Below are positions 37,085-47,866 of a stretch of 64,000 nt of DNA, one piece after another (position 1 is the stretch's first letter; every line of letters begins with the position of its first letter). Below the pieces are notes generated by a model, which saw only the letters and a program-made list of their open reading frames with translations, did not search any database and was not told the origin of the DNA. Source of the DNA: Terfezia claveryi (lineage: Eukaryota > Ascomycota > Pezizomycetes > Pezizales > Pezizaceae); contig WHUX01000110.1 of assembly GCA_015179025.1 (NCBI GenBank), positions 62,001 to 126,000 on the forward strand, given 5' to 3'. Position numbers and translations under genes: made by a program.

Positions 37085-39033
37085 TCAAACTTTTGTGTAT
37101 AATCCACTGGTCCCCCGTCCTGCAACTACTTTCTGCTCAACTTCCGCCTTTCTGCCATCTCCCAGTGTCGTCTTTTGCTTTGGTGTGACCTGTAGCCTGT
37201 CTGTAGGCACTATCTGCTGCTCTTCTGTGACAGCCGCTTCTGCCCGGGGCCTTTCTGACCGGGCATCCAACCGTGGAATGTATAAGGGCACATTAACATT
37301 ATTTCTCCTTCCGTTGCCTAACTGGAAGAACTCGCTGTTACCCCACCAAAGAACATCCCGGCCACTGAACGCTTCGTGATGGTCAGTTGTTTTTGTGTTG
37401 GTTTTTGTGTCCATAACAGCTGCAAAGTGATGTGCTCCAGCAGCAATATAAGCAGCCCGGATGGGCTTAATTTGGTTCGTAGCGTCATCATCTTCACCTC
37501 AGAGTCAGATAGTGTGCACATCTCAGAAAGAGGCATATGCTCACATTCAACCAATCCACTTAAAGCCTTGATTTTCGTAGGCTTTCCTTGCGCATGGGTC
37601 CATTTCCCATTCCCTAGTTCGCCCCATAGCCCTTGCCCACTGGCCCATACATCCGCGGTGACCTTTTTATCATGTAGTTGCGTTGCGTCGACCATATAGA
37701 AACTATTCATCCCGCCGGCGGCTATTTGGTAACAGGTTACAGCAATGGGGCCGGGGTAGAAGCCCTGGAGCAGCAGCTCAGTAGGGGAATCTCTGAGGGG
37801 CTGGTCAGGAAGGTAGTCAAATCCCAACTGCCCATATGAGTTATCACCGAACGTCCAAACTCTACCTTTGGAGTCCAAAAGAAGTGAGTGGTAGTCTCCA
37901 GTGGCAATTTGACTAATCTTGTTACCCACTGTAATTACGCGGAAAGGCGAATCATAGGGCCTATGTTTTGGACGAGTTGCCCATGTCAGACCAGGAACGC
38001 CCAATTGACCCTTGTCAGGATAGTTGTGAGAAGCGGCAGCGGCATAAACATGCCCAGCAGAAGTGAGGATGAGGAGGTGGTCGCGGCCAGCAGATATGTC
38101 GGATATTCTACGCAGTATCAGCCTAAGCACCATATGCATCTCGAAAAGGTGAAGTAAATACTTGTCGAAATATTCCAAGGGTACTTTTAAGGTCTTGTAG
38201 CTGACTGGGGCTTTACTCTTTGTAAAGGGAATCCAACTAGGCTCATCTGGCTTTGGCCCTTCTCGTTGATCAACCTTAATTATGGGGAGAGAGTATAACG
38301 TTCCATCCTTAGACAGAGCAAAAATCCTGTCTGCACTGGCTTCGATTCTCTGTATGTCCTTTCCTGCTAGCACTACCTCTGGTTCATTAATGTCTTTCCC
38401 GTAGCCAATGCCCCATTCATATACGTTGCCTTTCTCGTCCACAGCCACTATGACAGTGATCTTAGATCATATGTTCAATTTAACAGGATCAACAGTGTAG
38501 AACCTACGACCCACGTCTTTTTCCAACTTCAGGTCACGAAGTAAGATGTTATTGAAGAAGGGTATCCGTCGAGGTGCACGGATATAGTCTTCATTTGAAG
38601 CTGGAGCCACTACACGTCCCCTAATAATCAACAGTTAGCTTGAGTATATGAAGGCATATGAAACTAGTCAGTCCCATACTTATTGTTTCCCCAAGTATAA
38701 ACTCCAGGGTGTTTCCAGCTATCTAAAACCTAAAAACATTAGCATGAACTGTCCTGAAGTCTCTGGTATATATCATACCTGGATATGCTGGGAATATAGA
38801 GTGGGTGGGAGTCTGTCAACTTGTGTCTCAGCATGCAGCTCTGGAACTGTAATTATCTGATACGCAAGAATAGCCCCCGAGAAGCCCAGTACCGCCGCCA
38901 ATGTACGCCCCTTTTGATTCTTCAATGGCCTAGCGGCCGAGGATAGGTTCCGGTGAAGCCGAAGGATCGGATTCGTACTTGGACGCACAGCGTTTCGGAA
39001 GATTGTCTGAGTGGCTGGCCTAAACGGAAACAT
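37085..39033 (-). CDS. Mitochondrial RCC1-repeat protein, Fmp25 type
   Basis: Six exons: 39033-38779, 38729-38680, 38620-38511, 38447-38162, 38107-37545, 37497-37085; introns of 47-63 bp; 558 aa. The N-terminus is basic and hydroxylated (MFPFRPATQTIFRNAVRPST ...), a plausible mitochondrial presequence, followed by one hydrophobic segment (TLAAVLGFSGAILAYQII). RCC1-type blades follow: VYTWGNNK, VYEWGIGYG, DISAGRDHLLILTSAGHVYA, IATGDYHSLLLDSKGRVWTFGDNSYGQLG and DVLWWGNSEFFQLGNG. Yeast Fmp25 is needed for complex III assembly. The third intron donor (GTCGTA, at 38510) was chosen because it alone keeps the frame. The 54-bp intron at 38108-38161 is a multiple of three with no stop. Confidence 0.85.
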
Positions 39034-39374
39034 GGCGAAGCAGAATATTAAGAGGCGTTATAGGAGGTAAATCAGCAGGGTTCCAGCGTCCAATTGGCTT
39101 GCTATGCGGTCTCAAAACCTGGGACTGAGTCGTCAGGGCTTTTTATTTTTTCAGTTTTATTGAGGTTCAACCACTGCGAACCAACTTGGTTGGTGACATC
39201 AGGACATGTGTAAGTTCTATGCTAGAAACAGCATGGTGCCCGCTGAGAGCTGCATTGCCTACCGTACCTTTCTCCCCGGGGTTGCTCGAAGATCTGAGGT
39301 GCGGACAACTCCTTGCGACCCAGTTATATATAGCTAATATCTGGCTATCTTGTTTCCATCTTGTTTCCAGTACC
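39034..39374. promoter_or_regulatory. Shared promoter region between the RCC1-repeat gene and cog3
   Basis: 341 bp separate two divergent start codons, so both promoters must lie here. A T-rich patch is visible at about 39140-39160; no specific site is claimed. Confidence 0.6.
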
Positions 39375-42300
39375 ATGTTCGAAGACCACTGGTACGAGCA
39401 TTCGACGCCACTGCCTCAGGCTACCCTGAACCTCCGGCGGTCAGAGTCGACAAAACGCCAGTCCTTTGAATCGCCCCGCAGCTCACGGGTACAATTCTTT
39501 TCAAAGTGGAAGAAGTCTCGACCAAAGCTGACAGCTATGAGTTTTAGGAAATAGTCCGCGAAAAGCCGAAGCCACCGAAGCGTAAGGTCCCAGAGCTTCC
39601 AAAACCCACTATTCTCCGCCGTGCAAGCTCGTATAGCAACTTCACGGAGCTTCGAGGTAAAGAGCGTAGTTTGGCTGGGGGGCTCGACATACTGCTACCC
39701 CAGGATGACCCTAAAGGCCGCCCAAAAACAGAAGTACCACCTCGACCACAGTCCCGAAATGATATGGAGGATGAACAGGGAGGCCACAGAATCTCTTGCC
39801 GGTTGGGAGCGAAGCAATCACGGGAGTTTACAAAGGAATTGGACCTCATGCAATGGTACGACGACATGGAGAGTGAGCTACAAGATGCAAGTAATGATGA
39901 GTATAAGTGTGTGCATATCACCCCCGGCCTCCGGTGTCTCGGTCTAATAAAAGCTCAGTTTGTTCCTCGCAACTATCCAGTCACAGCTATGGACCTGTCA
40001 GCGCCTACTTGAGATTACTGATGATACATTACTCCTCCTCTCGTCCTTGAAGAACTCCTTCGTGGCCGTGGAAAACCAGACATCATCATTCCAGACGCAA
40101 TGCGAGGATCTTGTTACTGAGGAACAGCGGCTGGAGGCTTTGTCTCAGCAGATTGGCCAAGGGCTTGCACCTTTTGCAGAGTTGGAGAATATGATAACGA
40201 AGCTTAATAGACCTGGGACTGATTTTGTCAAGACGAAGAGCTTCTCAGACATGCTAAAGACTCTAGACTGGTGCTTGGACGATCTGAGCAGATATGTAAG
40301 TTTTGTACCCTTCTGTCATGCCGCATGAGCTCAACTCATTTTTTGAATTAGTCCCACTTCAAAGATACCCCCATTTACCTTCCCAAATTCCGAAGATGTA
40401 TGACCATATCAATGACTCTGATACGCAACTTTCTGGTCAATTCATTACGGGAAACGTCGACAGATGTAATCAAACGAATGGCGGCGCAAAATCTGACCGA
40501 GACCACACAGTCGGCACTCCTCTATGCTAGGTTTCGCGTGAATGCTCCTGAGCTACGGGATCTTGTTGGCGAGATTGAAAAGAGGTGCCCTGGTCATGAA
40601 GAGTTAGTTCACGTGTCGTTCGCTAGTGACCTGGTGCAATTCTTATTAATTGCATGCAGATATATATCGCTTCTCAATGACTGCTACAATGCATTTTTTG
40701 CAAGCCGGCGGCCGTTGATTACACCGCTAACGATTAAGAAGATGACAAACATAGCTGCCGCCAGTGCGAATTCAGGTGATCTAGTTATATTTGCGAGGTC
40801 CAGTATCAGTGACATGAGAAGCATATGTAACGACGAATTTGAGTTGTTTTATGCATACTTCAGCACAGGAGAACGAGAGTTCTAGTAGGTACTGCTCTCG
40901 TCTTTTGGTAGTAGTGGTGCTAATGAATTTCAAGCACGTTTTTGGAGTCAATATGCAAGCCCTTCTATGATCGCCTACGACCTAAAATTGTGGCAGAGAC
41001 ACAACTGGTGAAGCTTTGTGAGCTTTGCACACTACTGCAAACTCGATATCTGCGAGATCAAGAGGATCGTAAGTCAATTAACTTAACCTTGTCAAACGGT
41101 GTAGCTGACACATGTAAATAGCCGATTACGATCTATACGATAGGTCTCAGCTAGATTTTGGCCGTTTGATACAGACTATTCTCCTGGAAACACAAACTCG
41201 ACTCGTTGCTGGCGCACAAGGGGTCCTGAAAACGGCCATCGAACAATTTGTGCCAACTATGGAAGACTTGGATTATCCGGCAAAAGTGGCGAATCAGCCT
41301 AAGAGGAAAGGTATAGCTGCCCCTGTGGTCATCGAAACTGATGAAAATTTGGGTACTGCTGGAGGTTTTGATACAGACCCGGTTTTCCAGGGCTGGTATC
41401 CAACAATGCGGAAGGCTATATGGCTGTTATCTAGGATTTACAGGCTAGTCAATGTATGTCCAAGTATTCCTGCTTCCGTGTTAAGAGTATTATTAACTAT
41501 ATGCTCAGCCTGCAGTCTTTGGCGATATAGCCCACAAAATTGTTCACAGCTGCACTCTGTCCCTTATCAAGGCCTCGAAACAGCTCAATAAACAGAAAAC
41601 GCCTATTGATGGACACCTCTTCCTCATTAAGCATCTGCTGATACTAAAAGAGCAAATTGTGGCTTTCGATATCGAATACCTACCACCTGATCAAGATAGG
41701 GTAGCTGCTGGGGTACAGGAAACCATAACTGGGACCTTCTGGGACGTCTACCAGCAGGGAGGTTTGTTGACTAGAGATGGCATTTTGAAGTTGGTGAGTG
41801 TTGGCGCAGGCTGGACGAGCGGACCGGTAGAAAATATGATTGATGCAAAAGTTGTATGTATACTCGTACGCTGTAGCTCTGAATCGTGATCTGACTCTGA
41901 CATTTAGGAGCTCGACGGCACTCTGCGGACAGCTATAACTTCCCTTACAGCGGAGTTTGCTGCAAAGATGTTATTACCTATACTATCGGCTTCTTCAGCC
42001 GAGCCTATAAAACCCCAGGCCATTAATACAACATCTATTTTGAATCCAAACTGGCAGCCGCAGATCCCCTCACCAAGGGTATCTTCTCCAACATCAGTGC
42101 AATCGCAGTCGTCGAACCGGATGGCTCTGCCGGAGATTGTAAGGGTATGCACACCGTTACCACCCCCTGCGACTCTGGTTTTTATTCCAATGAGTCAGCT
42201 GGCAGAGAAGTCTGGGAGTAAGCTCATGCCGGAGATTTTGGGGAACATTGAGAGGAAGGTTCGGGAACTTAGAAATAGGTTGAAGGAGTATGTGGTTGGG

Positions 42301-42680
42301 GATTGGCGGACGAGAGAGGCGCTGGTGGGGGCAGTACAGGTGAGAGCTAGTGATAATTCTTGATTGGGAGAAGATATTGACTTGAAGCTGTACAGGAATT
42401 GGTCATCAATAAATATGAACAATTCTTCTCGCAGTTATTGCAAGATACTAGTGGATCAGCTAGTGCTGTAGGATCAATTTCGTATAGGGATGTTTGGGAT
42501 GTGGAGAGGTTTATTGGGTGGAGTAATGAAGTTTTTGATGTGGGAAAGGGGATTCTGGGAGGTGGTATGCATGATGGTGGCGGGGAGGGAGAGGGGTTGG
42601 GGATTGCTATGGATGGAGAAGCGGGGGATGATGATTATACGGAAAGTGGTGGTGAGGATGATGAAGATGGAGGAAAGTGA
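39375..42680 (+). CDS. cog3: Cog3 (Sec34), conserved oligomeric Golgi complex subunit 3
   Basis: Nine exons: 39375-39488, 39548-39906, 39959-40295, 40352-40884, 40935-41068, 41122-41453, 41509-41853, 41908-42339, 42396-42680; introns of 50-59 bp; 956 aa. The Sec34 domain reads ELDLMQWYDDMESELQDASNDEY, LLEITDDTLLLLSSLKNSF and LDWCLDDLSRY | SHFKDTPIYLPKF. The helical body follows (TRYLRDQEDPDYDLYDR, QGWYPTMRKAIWLLSRIYRLVN | PAVFGDIAHKIVHSC). The C-terminus is acidic. Cog3 belongs to lobe A of the COG tether for retrograde vesicles at the Golgi. Exon 4 ends just before two in-frame stop triplets, which lie inside the intron. Confidence 0.94.
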
Positions 42681-42957
42681 GTGGAGTTTTATAGATTTTG
42701 TTTCTCTGATCAAATATAGGCACATACATTGTAAGTGAAGAAAATCTATACATCTATACCCATCCATTTATAAATCAATAATGTACATGATATAACATAA
42801 TGGTGTGCCAGTTGTTTCTCGACCCCTTATTACCCTTACCCCAAAGTGGTGTCTGATCTGATCTATACATTAACTCGGTGTCCCGTAGCAATAAAAAAAT
42901 AAAACAAAACTATACAACTTTCCACCCCCCCCTTTTCCCACCCACCCCACAGTCGTG

Positions 42958-43648
42958 TCACCAGAATTTATACCAGCTCCTACTTCCCCCCCCTTCCTTC
43001 CTCTCCACCACCACAGTCTCCACCACAACCCCCCCTTTCCGTCCCTCCCTCGTATCATGAGACGTTAACAATCCTTCCTTTTCTTTTTCTTTTTCATTTT
43101 CTTTCCGCTGCAGACCTAATCCCTCTCCCCCAGCCAGCGGCGGCAGTGGTCTCCCCCTGCCCACCCTCAGGCCCGCACCCTCCCTCTTCTGCCTCTCCAT
43201 AATCTCCACCGCCCTCTGCATCCCCGCCCTTTCCTTGAACCTCCTCAGCCCACACGCCTCGTACACGACGATCGCCGTCCCGCAGAAGGTTCCCACTGCC
43301 CAATTCGCCGCCGTCGGTACAGTTGCTACTCCTCACCTCCCGCCGGCCCCACTTATAGTTAGCTTCCTTCGCCCCGCTAGCTTCCCTATAATGCAAGTAC
43401 CTACCGCGGAGAACGAGCTTTACCCCCCCGAATGCAAACCCGGCGGAGATCCCCGCTAGTAGCGCCTCCCGCGCGCAGGGAATGGTATGTACTTTGGTGA
43501 AGTCGGAGAGGCGGAGCGTGGTTAGGGCGGTCCAGAGAGTGGGGGGTTCTTTGGGGGGGAGCGGGAGTGGGGGGTGGATGGTGGGGCGGACAGGAGGGCG
43601 GGGGGCACTTGAGGGGAGGTGGTCTTTGGGGGTTTCGGGGTCGGACAT
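42958..43648 (-). CDS. cox20: Cox20, cytochrome c oxidase assembly chaperone
   Basis: Two exons, 43648-43405 and 43325-42958, joined over a 79-bp intron; 203 aa. The core is the Cox20/FAM36A pattern: IPCAREALLAGISAGFAFGGVKLVLR, a first membrane segment, then ANWAVGTFCGTAIVVYEACGL, a second, followed by basic KERAGMQRAVEIMERQKR. The N-terminus is proline-rich; the C-terminus is charged and longer than in yeast-type homologues relative to the core. Cox20 sits in the mitochondrial inner membrane and helps mature and assemble Cox2. Reading through the intron gives a different 184-aa frame that would lose the second membrane segment. It converges with cog3, 277 bp apart. Confidence 0.88.
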
Positions 43649-44291
43649 TGTTGTTTTTTTTTTTGGTTTTTTTTTGGGGGGGATCAGTTGTGTGGGGAGT
43701 TTGTGGCTGCTGGGTCGCGGCCGTGGGGGGGAAGGTTTGGGCGAGGTGTGGTGTGAGTATGGGTATATGAGCCTTGAGCTCGGTGAATTTCCTCAATACA
43801 CGGGGAACTCAACTAGGCATACACATTCTCAGCCGGAGAGCTGGAACGGGCCGAATATTGCCAAGAGAGGGCAGTTATGGAGAATCACGTGTGTGCTGGC
43901 CATTAATTTGTACTTTCAGGGTAACGGCGTAGAACTCTCTCATAACTAAAAGTGCTGCTGTAGATATGATTTCCTCTTTTAATCGAGTACCGAAGTATTA
44001 TATATCTTATACTTGCTGCATACTCGCAGTCCAATCGATATCCAGATGCCCCTTCAACCTCACCCCTCCCATACATACTTCTTCCTCCTCAGTTCTGCCT
44101 TTATAACTTATTTACCTCGCCAACCTCAACAACGAAAAAGAGAGAGAGAAAAAAAAAATAAAAAAAAATAACGCCACAAACCCAACAAACTTAATACTTA
44201 ACACAGAAACCCGGAACTCGAATGCAAGATATCTCCAAAAAAAAACGTAAATACATATATATGTACAAAGAATTCACCCCACATCTTCTCC
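43649..44291. other. Intergenic between cox20 and hapX
   Basis: Holds the cox20 promoter and the hapX 3' flank. One reverse-strand copy of TTACCCTGA is at 43916-43924. No gene is supported. Confidence 0.5.
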
Positions 44292-46641
44292 TTACGCTAC
44301 ATCTTTGCCAAACCTCCTATCCAACATCTTCAAAACATCCCTCAAACTCCCAATCTCCACCTTCGGGCACCTTCCCTGTTCCCCTTCCCCATCGATAACC
44401 AACGGCCTCACCAGCCCAGGGAAATCATCCATACTCGCCTTCTCAAACGCTCTATGTCTTGCTAAAGTCTGATATGCAGCAGAGCAGGGTATATAAATCG
44501 AGTTACTTGGGGGTAACATGGGTGGAAGTTTATCCAGATTTGTATTTAGAAAGTTTTCGCACGGTTCGGTTTTGATTGTCTTACAGCATCCGCCACCTGA
44601 TGTCGAGATGGAGCCGCCGCAGCAGTTGGTGCGAGTATTGGAGGAGGGTTTGGAAGTGCGGTTCGAGGAGGAAGTAGCACCTGCACGGCGAGAAGCCACA
44701 CTCTGGCAAAACAACATCGCCAGTGGATCTTTCTGGCACAACGCACAGCTCCCCGGCACCCCCGTCGCGCCACATCCACCCACGCCTGCATCCCTCGCAG
44801 AATAATTGCTCATTGCTGCCCTTGTCCCATTCGGAGGATACAAGGCGCCAATCCCACCAAACCCTCTCATCCCCGCACCAAATGGCTCATCAATCTCATA
44901 CAACTGCAACGATGGCAGCTTTGTATCAATCCCAAAAGCCATCTCTATATGCCGACTTCCCAACTCCCTCTCCCTCATCCTCTGCTCCTCCATGATCGCC
45001 ATCTCCGCACATACACACGGCGTCCCGTCCGAGCAAAACCCGCACGGGTCAGCCATCATACACACGCTAGAGCTGGGTGTAGAGGCAGCAGTGAACCCCC
45101 CACTAGCATATATTGCTGTGAAATCTGTTTCTAGCTCGTCGATGGAGGCTGAAGAGAAGAGGGTAGCCTGTAGCCGGGGGCGTTTGTCGGGGGGTTAGTG
45201 CTGGGGGAGGTGGGCCGCTTGGGGAGCGAGTGGATAGTGACTTCGGGAGGGTCATAAGATGATGATGATAATGATGCTGAGGAGGAGGAGGGGGAAGGAG
45301 AAGAAGAAGATGAGGAGGAGGAGGAGGAGCATAATTGAGGTTCGGGTTCGGCTTTGGAGTTGGCCATGCAGGGGCAAGCTCCAGACGCGTTCTTCATGCA
45401 TTCTTTTGCAGATTTTGATGGCGCTGTGGGTGTAGGACTACAAACTATAGAAGTAGACCTAGTTCCTCCCCGTGACTTGTTCCTCAGCGACCGTCTCGGA
45501 GGTAACGATACCACCTCCAGTACCGGGCTGACGCGGGTCTGCTGGGGCGGCGGCGGAGGAGGCGGAGACATCCTATCCTTCCCTCCCTCGCTGACACTCA
45601 TCCCCACCGTCCCATGCTCCGTCTCCGACGGCGGACTCGCAACCTGCTGAATCTTCTCTAGCGGCAGCATCATCGCCATCCCCCTCTCTGCCTGCTTCTC
45701 CCTCTTCCATTTTTCAATTTTTTCCAGATACCCCTTTGCCCTCTCACTCCACTTTTTAACTTCCCCTCTCAATTTCTCCACCTCCCCCTTCCACATTGAA
45801 TTTTCTTTGATCAACTCTGCATTCCCATTTCTCAGACTCTCAATCTCCTGATGTGCATCCAACTGCTGGCTCGCATGCTCCGCCTCAATATCCTTAATTT
45901 TATCCTCAAGCTCATTCACCCTCGCCGCCCTCCTCTCCCTAAACGCCCTCTGCGCAGCTCTATTCTGCGCCTTCCGTTTTGTAGGCGGAGTATCCGTCGC
46001 TGGCTTCCTCCCGGGCTAATCCTCATAACACAAACGATCAGCACCATCTCGGAAGAAAGAACCTCCATCCCCGCACGCATTAGCTCGGCTGGATAAACAA
46101 ACAACACACGCACCTTGGGCCGCGGCGGAATAACCCACTCCTTCTGCGTCACAATCCTCGCCCCCACCTTCCCCCCATATTCCCCGGTTGTAGTCGGTCC
46201 CTGTTGCAGCATAACCTTCGGTGCAAGTGCGCACGTCCCTGAAGTAGGTGTTGAGATTGGCGGGGTTGGACGGTGGCTGTAAGCTGGGATTGACATCGGG
46301 GATGGGGACATTACTGCTGCAACCAATAGTGGATCAGTCTCAGTTCGCCGCATAATTGCCCAATATGGATATAGTGCAAGGACAACCAAAAATTTAAACA
46401 TAAACCAAATGCTTTTAGGTTCCAAAAGATATTTTGAATATATGTTTTTTTTTCTCTTTTGTTTTCTCCATTAATCTTGAGTAGGTCGGCTAAAGAATGG
46501 GTATCTTGGGTTCGCAAAACACATACCAGGAGGAGACATTGACACAACACTCGACACGGATATTGCCTGTGGTAGATGTACCTGTATCGTGAGTGCAGGC
46601 GCGGGTATAGGTAATGTGACGGCGTCGACGTCACTTGACAT
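44292..46641 (-). CDS. hapX: HapX, bZIP iron-response regulator (Hap4-like)
   Basis: Four exons: 46641-46527, 46316-46114, 46015-45242, 45167-44292; 655 aa. Exon 2 ends in KEWVIPPRPK and joins PGRKPATDTPP, the Hap4-like CCAAT-binding-complex contact. The bZIP follows directly: KRKAQNRAAQRAFRERRAAR, then a heptad helix (LEDKIKDIEAEHASQQL). Cysteine-rich regions are present: CMKNASGACPC, CGFCSDGTPCVCAE, CALCQKDPLAMLFC and a CC...CC...C block. The C-terminus has IPCSAAYQTLARHRAF and VLKMLDRRFG, as in known HapX. In iron starvation HapX with the CCAAT complex represses iron-using genes and activates uptake; in excess iron it switches role via its Fe-S-sensing cysteines. The last intron (45168-45241) has a weak donor GTCACT but a good CTAAC branch site. 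Confidence 0.92.
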
Positions 46642-47866
46642 ATTTTCTTTTCTCCAGATAGGCTCAACTGCAGTTGAACCCTTAATTCGGCTTTCGTAAA
46701 GCAACTCGCTTGTGTGCGCACTCCAGAAATCTCGCCTCGGACCGGGCAAATATTTCTCGAAACGTAATAGAGTAGTATCGTAATAGGTTCATTCCCATTC
46801 CCAATCACCGTCCAGCCCGCTCAATTGAATTGAGGAATGTGAGGAAAGTTATCTGCCTCTACGACCAACCGTCTCAGTTCGTACGGAAAGTTGAAAAATT
46901 GGGCGAGGGGTATAGATTGAAATCGAATCGAATTCCGCTGGAAAACCAAAGCAAGAGGAAGGTACAGGCAAGGTAAGCCTGGAGTAGTGAGTGATTCACC
47001 CAACCCCGGTCTATACCGAGGGATATATGGGAATTGAAATATTGAGCCAGGGCTGCAGCTGAGCACCCGACCCGTATCACCTCCTCACCTACCTCACCTC
47101 TCACAAACAAGAATCACAAAACCCACCAGCCCACCAGCCCAGCAGGTGAAAGTAGCCTTCACCTCCTTACCGTACTTTCTACCCTACCCTTCTTGACACT
47201 GAAACCCGAGGAATGGCCCCAATATGCTCACTTAAAAATGGAAAAAGTCGAATGGCTCAAGAAACGACGGGCGTGAGGAGACGGAAGAGCCGGATTTTAT
47301 CAGATCCCAGCTTGACGGGGAATATTATCAGACCATCGGGCTAGATTATCTGATAAAAAATTTTCGCTTCTCTTCCCACTATTATTATTTGAGCATCTGG
47401 GATGGATGGCTGCTTGGCGGGCCTGGTCTAATCTGATCGATCTGATAAGAGCCGTATGATCCTTTCAAATAACGAAGTAGTTATATTCGATTAAAAGACC
47501 GTAGAGTGATATTTATAGCAAAAGTTAGTCTAACAAAAGTATAACATTTAGCTTCGGTTCGAAAGAAATCAGTTTATAGTTGAGCAATAAATACTTCCCA
47601 GCCCATCACCTAGCATAATCTAACATATCCAGATAACGCCCGCATCTACATACTAGGCTAGACAAACAGGAAACGGTTCTCGTCACCAATTGAAAAAACG
47701 TACAAACATCCCATAACGCCCACCCTCATTTCTTCATGCCCTTTGCTTCCCAGCCTCTCACACCCACAATATCCACATTCCAATATCAACCCTCGTCTCC
47801 CTTCCCATATCGAACAGGGCTCCATTTTCACCCCATCCCCAAATGCGCCTCGACCCCCGCCTCAAG
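46642..47866. promoter_or_regulatory. hapX promoter region with 3' flank of the 493-aa gene
   Basis: 1.2 kb upstream of hapX on the minus strand. It includes the GATA cluster annotated separately. The half nearer 47866 is pyrimidine-rich. No gene is supported. Confidence 0.6.
47297..47448. promoter_or_regulatory. Cluster of four GATA sites, SreA type
   Basis: ATCTGATAA or its complement TTATCAGAT occurs at 47297-47305, 47348-47356 and 47440-47448, with a near match (TTATCAGAC) at 47325-47333. The consensus for the iron-sensing GATA repressor SreA is ATCWGATAA. The cluster lies 650-810 bp upstream of the hapX start, where SreA is known to repress hapX in iron-replete aspergilli. Binding here is inferred. 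Confidence 0.65.

Noticed and set aside
43094..43648. 184-aa single-exon version of cox20
   Set aside because: It reads through the intron and loses the second Cox20 membrane segment; the spliced form restores the family pattern.
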